Origin: Rotaria sp. Silwood1
Lineage: Eukaryota > Rotifera > Eurotatoria > Philodinida > Philodinidae
Reading direction: 5' to 3'
Length of the DNA stretch: 64,000 nucleotides
Assembly (NCBI GenBank): GCA_905250075.1
Contig: CAJNOP010000185.1
Location: 47,944-111,943, forward strand
Shown here: in pieces, positions 36,753 to 47,145 of the stretch
Layout: each line of letters begins with the position of its first letter
Position numbering within the stretch: position 1 is the stretch's first letter
Position numbers and translations under genes: made by a program
Notes under the pieces: generated by a model
The model's database searches: none
What the model saw: only the letters and a program-made list of their open reading frames with translations
Told to the model about the DNA's origin: nothing

Positions 36753-38170
36753 ATGAGACGACTGGTTCTAGATGATCTATTTTGATGACTATACATTGCT
36801 CTATTATGACCTCTGTACGGACGTAAATCATCAAATATCGACGATTTATATGCCATAGCTGGTCAAACGTCTGCGCCATAATTTACGAATACATAGCTCG
36901 CAGAAGGACAGCCTGATTGGACTATAAATGATCATCCCCATAACGTTGCAATGCTTCGTTGAGGATGAATCTAAACGGCCTGATTTATTTATGGTGAGAC
37001 AGCTCTGTGTAGCTACATTCATCATGAAGTTAAAAGTAAATGTGTCGCAATTTAAATCAGAAGAAAGCGTACTTATGAATGTGACTTTCCCATTCAGATA
37101 ATACTTTTGGCATGATAGTACGCCATTTGACCACAGGTAACCCACAATTTGTTAGTAGGTTCTGCTTCAGTTATACGTCGGGTTCTTAGTTTTGAAGCAA
37201 TGGACCGTACGAGACAACTTAAGCATCCAAAGACGTCTGAAATTAGTTTACAATCGAATGAGGCACTTTTTGTTAGGAGTGTGTTTCTGTAAAACATGCC
37301 TTTCAGACTGTAAACATTTTGCCTCTGTTCCTGTATAATTTTCACGGAATAAATCCTTGTCAGAATGACAAGAGAATATTGCTGCCACACATATTACAAT
37401 ACCAATATAGTATTAAGTGGTATTGATATTGAGTAATGTGGGTACCAAGACCAATTAATACTGAATACCATTCAATATTATTCAATATGAATGCCAGTCA
37501 ATATCAAATGGCATTAATATTGTCACATGTCTAGTCGTTGCCTCTAATAAACATGTGATCATTAAACGTCTCTTTCAGTTCTTCAGTATATCATTTTAAA
37601 ATATTTCGAATTTACTCATAGATTCAAGATTTTATATAGATGTCGCCGGTAAGAAGCACATTCGTTAATGACTGCAAGAAAGAAAGATCTTTTAATTCCT
37701 CGGACGATACACCATAATTACACATGTTAAAAATATTTACTTTCAAAACTATTGTCTTAGGTCTGAACATGTTTAAAAGAAACTTTGAACTACACTCCCA
37801 AAAAATCTGCATTCTTAGAGGCTTAATAAGGATTCCCAAATTTGCTAATATCTGAAACTCTTCAAGAGTTTCTAATAATACGTTCTGAGTTTATGGACAT
37901 CTATAACAAATTAATAATAGTAATGCATGGAATATGAATCCGAAAAACTTGGAGCAGGATTCTCAGAGCCATTGACATGAAGAAAGCTTATCATCCAACA
38001 GAGAATAGACATTGTTAAAAGATAGAAATATCCACGATACCGGTGAAGTGCAAACTGTTTTTTATAGTTGGTTCAGCTAACTGATCTGATTTTCTAATAT
38101 GTACAACTCATCAACATTATTTTCATCAAAACATCATCACCCGTGAAAACTGATTCTCAAGACAACCCAG
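36753..38170. other. Gene-poor stretch
   Basis: Frames on the minus strand at 36846-37390 overlap each other and lack domains. At 37387-37520 there is a degenerate cluster of CAATAT/ATATTG words (for example CAATACCAATATAG, ATTCAATATTATTCAATATG), some in inverted orientation. No gene is seen. Confidence 0.4.
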
Positions 38171-38304
38171 AGGCGGCAGAGCTATGAGGACTGATTTAAC
38201 AGTTTTGTCCACGTAATATTTGAATACGAAGCAAAATTTGCTAGTTCTTCGAATATTACGTAGTCATGTTGAGCCTACCCAAGCTTCATAGGCTCCGCCG
38301 CCTC
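38171..38304. mobile_element. Small MITE with GC-rich ends
   Basis: CAGAGGCGGCAGAGCTATGA at the left is the imperfect inverse of the right end (reverse complement CAGAGGCGGCGGAGCCTATG). Inside, TACGTAATATTTGAAT is partly complementary to ATTCGAATATTACGTA. It abuts the next fold-back element directly. Confidence 0.55.
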
Positions 38305-38306
38305 TG

Positions 38307-38927
38307 ATGAGGGAACCTTTCGAGGTGTTAAAAAGCTTTTGAGCTCAAATTTTGTTCATAAGTAGGGAATGTATGGACTAGAAAAATCCTAAGATGATAT
38401 TGGCGCAAGTTGCGATTTAGCTGAAATATCGACTTTTTACTATAATTCTTCTATAGGATCCCATTTTCCCAATAAACTCAAAGTTTCGAATTTTGGTCTG
38501 AAACTTTGTCTACATGAAGGTCTCTGTCAGAATATCTTGCCTACAAAGTTTCAGAATTTTTGGCCAAATCATCTCTGAGATATGAGTATATTAGTATAAA
38601 CACACTTTTGTATGAATATTGTGTTTTGCATGGATATTTTGAAATATTCATATTTCAGAGATGATTTATGGAAAAATTCTGAAACTTTGTAGGCAAGATA
38701 TTCTGATAGAGACCTTCTTGTGGACAAAGTTTCAGACCAAAATTCGAAACTTTGAGTTTACCGGAAAAATGGGATCCTATAGAAGAAATTATAGTAAAAA
38801 GTCGATATCTCAGCTAAATCGCAACTTGCGCCAATATCATCTTAGGATTTTTCTAGTCTATACATTCCCTACTCGTGGACAAAATTTGAGCTCAAAAGCT
38901 TTTTAACACCTCTGGAGGTTCCCTCGT
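38307..38927. mobile_element. Near-perfect fold-back element (about 620 bp)
   Basis: Left arm 38307-38590 and right arm 38640-38927 are inverted copies over nearly their whole length. Matching words are GAGGGAACC at the ends, GGTGTTAAAAAGCTTTTGAG, ATGATATTGGCGCAAGTTGC and CAAAGTTTCAGAA. The loop is about 50 bp. The frame at 38661-38906 is an arm read-through, not a gene. No transposase is present. Confidence 0.75.
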
Positions 38928-39298
38928 GAGCCAACCCAATGCTTTTCGATTACTTGGAAAAGCAACTAAGTATTTATCTGAATGTTTTTGAAGGTCAGAA
39001 AGCTTTCTGGAAAATGTGAAGAGCTTAAAGGAGATTTTCCTAAAATGATCAAGTTTTCAGGAAGAAAGACTTTTTTCGAATGTATTAAACTATGTTCGAT
39101 AGATGAGAAGGAATAAGTTTATAAAGCCATCTGCAGGCGAATGTGATTGAGTGTTGGAAAACATTCTTCATCGGACTAAAAACAATGGAAACAAAGTTTA
39201 TTTTTACACTTGATAAAAATCTATTCCGTATGTTTTTGACACTTACGACAACCATAATAATAGTACCATGAACAGAAGAAAACGCTAGGGTATACGCA

Positions 39299-40215
39299 CA
39301 CTTGCCCGCCGGACAGATGCCCGCGGGACAGTTGCCCGTGGAGGACACATGCCCGCAGCGGACACTTGCCCGCGGGACAGTTGCCTGCATGATACTTACC
39401 CGCAAAATAAATTCGCACTACTATTCTTCGAAACAAAGGGGACTAATTTCATTGCTTTCAAAATCTTATTCATTTTATCAACTCAGTTATATATACATCT
39501 TATAAGTAGTAGAATGCAGAAATGGAAACCTACAACAATATGGGTTATTAACAAACGAACTATCAAGTTCAAGAAAAATAAGTTTGGCCGACTTGACCAG
39601 GATGTTAATGGCTAGTGCTACTATTTTTCCAAATTTGTTGTCGATTATTCATTCAAAATATTCAAAACTATTATTTGTTGGTGTTGTTTCACCAAATATT
39701 TCCGTCGTCTAGTCCCGGCTCAGGTTTGGATTAATTCGACTTCGATCATCGATTGGTCTTTTTTCAGCGGAATTTCAAATGTTCGGATGTGCACAACCTA
39801 ACTCTAGAACCAAGCTATGTAAAACGAGCGAGGAAAACGATATCGAATAGAAAGAAAATGGTTTATCGAAAGAAATGGAAGACAGGAATACGAACAGACA
39901 CAAACACAAGCATGAGGATTAAGTATTGATAGATCCTTGAGAAGTCATACGATTGTTGGGGATAGTTTGATATCACTAGTTCACATAACTCTGTTGATAA
40001 GATGCAGTAATTTTTCAATAATGTAATAAGTTAATAGTTCCTAAATCGTCATCAAGCAAGTATCCTGGTGCATTGCGGGCAAGTGTCCCCACACGGGCAA
40101 CTGTGCGGCGGGCAAGTGTCCGCTGCGGGCATGTGTCCTCCGCGGGCAAGTGTCCTACGAGCAAGTGTCCTGCGGGCATCTGTCCTGCGGGCAAATGTTC
40201 TGCGGGCAAGTGTCC
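39299..40215. mobile_element. Fold-back element with arms built of a GC-rich ~14-bp array
   Basis: The left arm (39299-39412) is an array of units like GGACACTTGCCCGC with variants (GGACAGATGCCCGC, GGACAGTTGCCCG). The right arm (40074-40215) is the same array in inverse orientation (GCGGGCAAGTGTCC). Between them lies about 660 bp of AT-rich sequence without a supported gene. The arms' GC content is far above the surroundings. Frames reading CPAGKCPAG-type peptides in this area are translations of the array. Confidence 0.65.
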
Positions 40216-41581
40216 TAGATTCAAAAATTTCCTATATTTTTTTCTAGAAGATATTTTAATAGAAATAACCATCAACATTTTCTTTCTCTTATTAACATTG
40301 TTGCCAAGGTAGTCACAAATGTCATAAGCATATTAAGTAGACTTTATTAATCGGATGAATAACTATTTCCAACAAAATACCAGTGTTGCTAAGCGATGTA
40401 TTTATATACTGAATCCAGATGAACGAAACGAATTGATGTTTGGAAAGTGGGCGATAGGAGCCATAGTGACTCATTTTGACTTACCTATTTTCTACAATAG
40501 CAAATTGTTGTTGACTGTGAAGCAAAACAGAACTGTAAGAATAAATATTACCGTTTCTATAGTTTTTTTTTGTGGAGAAGCGTCCATTTTGTGTTTCAGG
40601 TTGACATGCCTTTAAGGAAGAATAAACAATAGTATCCTTACTAAGTCATGTATAGATGACACTTACGTATTAGGATGGAAACCATGCGCGAGAGTTATTT
40701 GAAAAAACAGTATCCTTCTTCAGTGACTTAGTGATTGCAGTCATATTGGTCACAATGTAACATGGTGTGATCACACTTAAAAGTCATACTTATATGTACC
40801 TAATGGAGGTTGACGAAAGTTACGAAATGATATGTGAGAGGATGTGAAAAGATTGTCCAAAGCTTCATGTTTAGAAAACAAATGAAAGAAATATTCTTGT
40901 CACGAGCCGTGTCGTAGGGATATTAAATTATGTGAAGTTTTGGGATTGCGAGGTTCAATGCCAAAACTATTGATTATATTATTACATAATACCAAACCAT
41001 GGATTTTAGATATTTTCAAAATAAGGCGCAAATATTGCACTGGCTCGGCAACTGGATATGGCATTTTTGCGCAATACTTAAACATTCACGGCAGTGAGCA
41101 CTGTATTATATTCTGGTGAGTACTTATATGCATACTCACATGCATTCTTTCCTCAGTTGAGCTTTTATTGTGCACCCAACACTATGCTAATCAGCATATG
41201 TTGGATTAATTTGCGTTCCATTAGATATCATAAGAACGAATATCTTTTCATTGAAAACATTATGATAAATAATTTCCCTAACACAGATCAAAGTTTCCTT
41301 TCATTGATTATTTTTCAGTATCGAAGGCTTAGCTTCTTTAATGATATATGCCATCATACATAGGAAAGTATGCCATTTTTAATGTTTGTATATTTAATCT
41401 TTAAACGTTTTGTGTCTAGGAGGTAATTAAGTAGCTAAAAAGAGCTTTAGAACAGATAGTCTGAAGAATACACAAGAACAAATTTTATTATCGCTTGAAA
41501 AAAATGAAAATTTCCTAGATTTAGAATATAAATCTAAGGACGGATCGTTCTTTTGCGATGTTTATGTTAACCGATCCCGTT
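40216..41581. other. Gene-poor stretch
   Basis: Frames at 40355-40615 and 41094-41363 have no recognisable domain or splice-supported continuation. No clear repeat ends were found. Confidence 0.4.
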
Positions 41582-42006
41582 CCCAGGTCGATCATTCCGG
41601 ATGTTCGTAACGGCATCGTAAACGGTATAAAACGGCCCTATTACGGGCCGTAATCCGTCAGCCCGTTTTACGGCCACCGTTTAGTGCAGTAAACACTCAT
41701 CGTTTTTACAAGAAACAGTCATCGTTTTTCACCGTATTTTAGCCGTAAAATGGTATGCCGAAAAACGGTCTCCATACAATATCGTGCAATATTATACAAT
41801 ATTGCTTCTCGTATTATTTTCATCATCCCATTTTACGGCTAAAATACGGCGAAAAACGATGGCCCTTTCTTGTAAAAACGATGATCGTTTACTGCACAAA
41901 ACGGTAGTCGTAAAACGGGCTGACGGATTACGGCCCGTAATAGCGCCGTTTTTCGCCGTTTTATACCGTTTACAGTAATTTACGACGCCATTTTCTTTGA
42001 CCTGGG
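41582..42006. mobile_element. Fold-back element rich in ACGG/CCGT words
   Basis: CCCAGGTC (41582) pairs with GACCTGGG (41999-42006). The arms match through GTAAACGGTATAAAACGGC, ATTACGGGCCGTAATCCGTC, CTTGTAAAAACGAT and TTTTACGGCTAAAATACGG. The centre is an AT-rich CAATAT/ATATTG stretch near 41780-41810. No frame is present. Confidence 0.7.
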
Positions 42007-42798
42007 TTGTTGTTGTGCGGGTATTTGTAGCTTTTACTATAGTTTCACATTCGTTTAGAATAAATCATGAACCTATAAATACAGTTCATTAAGTTCAAAA
42101 AACGCACCAGGAGCAGTTTACATTTCTTGTGTGTTACTAGAGTAAGAAAGATATCTTTAATTATTTAAATATAGCTTACGTTATAGTTAGACTGTACAGA
42201 CATTTTAATTAAATTGATATAAGTTATTGAAGAAATAGTTTACGTGACATACAAGCTTCTTACTCAAGCTTCTATGACGCCCATTGAAACATTTGTACTG
42301 CACACATATTAATCAATCATGAGTATTACCAAACATAAAAGTTAGAATTATTCATTCAGAGTCTTTTCATTCGATTAGCATTTAGCACATGCACCTCCTA
42401 CACAAAAGGCTAACTATTATAGGATGAGTAGATAATTGCAAAAATGCGACATTTAAATCAAAACCATTACAAAATTTGTTAAGAAGTATTTTCTGTTTTT
42501 GAAAAGCGAACCTAGAAGAGACTTCTTTCCTATGAGACTGCTCATACTTTTCTAAGTGCAAGTGATAACTATCGCTTGTTTGATATTATACAGAAAAAGT
42601 AGATTTCGCGAAACACGATCTAAAAGTAGCGTTGACTTAGAGAGATTAAACTTTTGATCTCCCATCGGCGGCAGACCATGACAAACATTATTATAGAAAT
42701 GCCGTAAATAGTCACAAAGACTTAAACAACGTCCTCTTCTCCCTATCACAAACCCTGATGGACACCCAAGTGAGCTAAAAAAGACGTGCGAAGGGTGC

Positions 42799-43019
42799 GC
42801 CGAGCCCTCGACCTATCGGAAAATGGCAAACCCAGGGGTCGATTTGAAATTTCGATGGGTCCAAGGCTAGATGGTGAGTAACTTGATAGTTAGCAGAAGC
42901 ATAGGATCGAAGTTTTCGTAATATGTATCGTGGTGCTATCTGGAGCACGAGGTCTGCCCATCGGAATTTCAAATCGACCCCTGGGTTTGCCATTTTCCGA
43001 TGGGTCGAGGGCTCGGCGA
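42799..43019. mobile_element. Short fold-back element
   Basis: Arms of about 64 bp (42799-42862 and 42955-43019) are nearly perfect inverses: CGCCGAGCCCTCGACC, ATCGGAAAATGGCAAACCCA and GGGGTCGATTTGAAATT. Related words (CCCATCGGCGG, GAGGGGTCGAAATG, ATCGGATGG) on both sides suggest more degenerate copies at 42660 and 43040-43085. The two minus-strand frames crossing it are not genes. Confidence 0.65.
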
Positions 43020-43085
43020 TGGGTATCATAGAAGACATCGACGGTGGAAAATCGAGGGGTCGAAATGCCTATCGGATGGTCGGTT

Positions 43086-46000
43086 GGGCACATTAGTGGT
43101 GCAGCTTCTCGCTTACGGATAGTGACAGATACTTTATTGTTGTCGTCTTCTGCTGATGAAACATGACGAATATACTCGTCATATCGAATCCTTCTGCAAG
43201 ATGAGTATAAAACATGATGGAATCTAAGATAACTATCCTTTTCTCTTCTTTCGCACTGACTGTAATGTGTAATGATTATCATCGTTCATCATTGGCATAC
43301 ATCAATAGTGAGTAGGATTTCAAAAACTGGAAGCTATGTTGGTTGGTTATTTCTTTTACAAAATTGGCAGCTCTATCGTGTTTCACATTTCAATCCTACA
43401 GAGATTGCTCCAAGAGCTTTTCTTCACTTTCTGTCACAAGATAGATAAGGAAAAAGTTTTCTTTCAATAGTCTATGTATGGAGCGCATTAAGCAGTATTA
43501 AAATGTTGGATTCCAATCTACAAGCCAATCATGCACTCATATAACTAAATCTCATCGCATAAGAACAATGCATACTATATACAGTCGTTCAAAAGTAACC
43601 ACAGTCGATACCCTTAAGCATAATTTGAGTAAATATTACACTATGTGCATCGGAAGAAATAGAAAGGCAAAAAGAATGGCAGAAGTAAGCATCAAAATAA
43701 TCAAAATTTTGCCTTAATGGCAAGAAAAAAGCCTGAAAGACCTTTCTCCTATTTAGCGACGAAAAAAATTCTTCCTTCCTGAGAGCTGCACACTCAAGTA
43801 TATGCTGAATGAAACGAAAATTACGCGATATGGTCGGTGAAAGAAGTATTTACCATTTTCTTGCATTAATGTCATTGAGGCTATTCGTTTCTGATTGGTT
43901 GCTCACTATATATAAATTGATGTATGGCGCAGCAACATGAAGTTGTTTCGACATTTTCCACAGCTCAAATCGACGTTGTCATGTTTTACTGCAAAATGCT
44001 GTTTGTTTAATGCGTAAATTGGTTACGTGGAAAATTTTAAAAAGAAACAGAAGCATCGAAGGACGACAGCAATGCGCACCTTCATTATATCAACAAAACA
44101 AATGCATGTGAGTGTGCAGAATGAGAGAAAAAAGAGATCAGAAGTAATGAGAAAATAAAATGCACTGCACTGAGTTTTTGGTCTCGCGCTTACTACAAGT
44201 TTACAAGCATATATACTATAATTTTTTTTAATTCATCTGCTGCAAGTTCATCGATATAGGTCATCAACAATTGAGGTAAGCTTTACCTGTAGACAAATGA
44301 CAAAAGGCCGTTTCTTTCGATGCTTATCGTGTTATATTCTTAGCTTTGTTTCGTTCAATCACTTTTTGTGTACCTATTTTTGTCTGAAAAGCTTCTGATA
44401 AATTCTCTGCAGATATATTTACAGTTTGTTTTCTGAATTCTTTCTATCATAGAGCCCCTTGTCTTTCCTCTTCCTCCAGCAGTAGTGTTAAATTATTCCA
44501 TTTTAGAAGACCATAAGAAGAATCGCTTCATGAGAAGTTTGTGTTTTCCCTATCAGAAATAGCCAAAATTTTGACTAATTTTGATAGATCATAGTAGAAA
44601 AGTATAAATCTAGCAATAAAAGAAGAACAACTTATTTCAATCTAATATATCGAAACGTCTCTTGTTTTCTTGGATATGGCCACGTCTCGAACATATGATG
44701 AATATAGCGCGTGGCATGACAGATATTTCTTACATTTACGATTAAGATAAAACTCTTTTTTATTATGCATTTCTTCAATTTTCTTTACCCAGCCAATAGG
44801 TGACACTTTGAAATTAATTACTCAATCACAAAGAGTGCTACTAAGTAAAACTCTACTTTAAGCATTGTTTAGCTTCAGATTTTCAGCTTGGTAAGCATGT
44901 ATCAGCTAAGTGTTATTAGAATTGCATACATCATGTGGTCACACATTTATATTTAAAAGGATTACTTATAGCACTCTTAATTGTACTTCTAATATTCTTT
45001 CCAGTCTATGATATTATCAAGATATCTACTTAAAAACTAGTGTCTTCAGTTAACAGCATGCACTTATTGTAAGTCTATGTAAAAGGCTATGCTCTTCACT
45101 AGTTCATTATTTCAATAGTTCCCGATGAAAACATTAATAATGAAAGATATTAGGTTTATATTTTCCAGGAAAACTTTTGATTGAAACATAAGAAACGATA
45201 AAAGAACTCAGATCAATCAAAACGAATATCATTTACGGTCCATTTTCTGACAGAAAACGGTAAGAAAACGGCATCTTTACGGCAGTAAACTGTCCGTATC
45301 TTCACGCAATACTGATTGCAGTAATATGCCACTGTAAAGTGTACCTTATATTCGCCGTATAGAATCATATATATGACGCAATCTTAGTACGATACAGCCG
45401 TATTTCTGCATCCAGTTTCATGACTGCATACGGTCCGTTGACATATCGTATTTTCACTGTAAACAGCTATATATGGACTGTTTTTTTTTTACTTGAGAAG
45501 TTGAAAGTTCTGAACCAGTGTCTGGTTAAGAAGACGTTCTTATAGTTATTCGACATAAAATTCATCATTAATTAGAGTCTTCTCACTTCTGGTAAGAGAA
45601 TCACTTACAGTTCTCAAGACGGCTTTAAAATCGATTTATTAATACTTAGTGATTTTACTTGCATGAGGTTTTCTTTTTCTGTCAGAGTTTGCTAAAGATG
45701 TCTTATTGTCTCTGTTCAATAATAAAGACTTCCATGTGTCATCGCACCATGTTAAATCATCCGTGTTTGAAGATGTTTTATAGAAAACTAAAACATTCTT
45801 TTGTGCATATTTACAGAATAAACCTTTTACTGATGATGGTTCTAATATGTGGATACAGTTTTAGAAATACTAAGTCGAGACTAATGACATTTTCATAATA
45901 ATTAAATAATAAGCTTTGGAGGTATATAAAGTATGCAGGCAACATGGCTAATAAAAAATAAGAGAGGATGCAGCTCTTTGCTGTGCATCGTATAATTTTG

Positions 46001-47130
46001 GCAGATATCTGGAACTTTTTCTAGCTATCATAGACACATCTTATCAGATATTTCTGTCTATGATAGTTTATAGCGCAGAAGGAGGAAAAGAACATTGAGA
46101 AACGGATAAAATGTTCTCATGATAGCCTGTAAGTCTTATGTATCTTCGTGTTTTTGAGAAAAGTTACATTCGTAAACAATGAATTGTGTAGCTCGGCTTA
46201 GTTAATGCTCTTGTTAGTAGTAAGCTATTAAAAATCTGACTTTGTATCTAGTAATAACGATTTCTAGATAAACAAAGTAGCGTTTTCTTTCAGAAAAATA
46301 ATGCTTCGTTGGTTTTCATGCTAATTTGGAAGGACAGTTTTACTCGCTATATTTAAGCATAAAAGTCGAAAAAAGCATTCGGAAGCCTTGCTCATAGTAG
46401 CTTTATTTGCATAAGCCGGCTTCTTCTTTGTGAGTGTCTGCCTTCGACCATATGTAATAGAAAAATGCATTCAGTGATTGACATGATTTGAAGTGCTTTT
46501 TTTTCTTTCTCTCTGTTTATTTATCCCTGGGAGAATAAAGAGCCACGAAGCTCTCCTTGTTTGCATTCTATACCATTTGCTCTTTATGCTTTTATTTGCC
46601 TATCTATCGCTGTCTCTTTCTTATTCGTCCGTCAGGGCCTTCATCTTTTTTTATCTGTAGAATGCATGAATTTTGCGCGAGAAGGAGTCTTTCATCGTTC
46701 TTTCTTGTTTTCTTTCTCAGACATGTTATTCTTCTCGTGCTATCATTATTTCTTCTCGTTCTTTTTCTTTTCTCATCGAATAGGGTGTAATGACATTTAT
46801 CGGATCGTTTCATACATCTAAAGAACATGATTTCTTTTTCTTTTTCTTTTTCTTTTTTTACTTCTTTCGTTCTGTACGTGCATGTGCGTGTATTGTTTAC
46901 CAAGATTATTTGCATTGAGCTATGTCGCTAGTATCGCACGGAATAATATTACACTATTCTTTGATTAGAATAGGCTCAAAAATATTATATTACTTTTATT
47001 CTAGATTCTATTGTTTCTTCCATATTAGATGAATTAGTGATTATTTCATTTTAATTTGATATATCGATCACAAGAAGGTATTTCCATTACAGTATGCTTT
47101 CAGTTACTTAAATTAGTTTTATTTTTCTTC
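43086..47130. other. Gene-poor stretch upstream of the four-module gene
   Basis: No coding exon is supported. At 45230-45480 an ACGG-rich degenerate segment (ACGGTCCATTTTCTGACA near the left, ACGGTCCGTTGACA near the right) may be an old relative of the element at 41582. At 46829-46860 there is a CTTTTT simple repeat. Confidence 0.4.
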
Positions 47131-47145
47131 ATGTCAGCATATCTG

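Noticed and set aside
38301..38330. CTGATGAGGGAACCTTTCGAG as a hammerhead ribozyme core
   Set aside because: The CTGATGA core is present but the required GAAA conserved strand and stem II/III pairing are missing.
38661..38906. 81-codon plus-strand frame
   Set aside because: It is entirely in the right arm of a fold-back element, and no known domain is present.
39085..40312. Several frames with CPAGKCPAG- or ARGTVA-like repeated peptides
   Set aside because: They are translations of the GC-rich 14-bp array in both orientations; all frames of the array are open, and there is no start or splice context.
46557..46915. Overlapping frames on both strands with long hydrophobic or basic runs
   Set aside because: They arise from T/C-rich simple sequence and have no splice continuity or domains.
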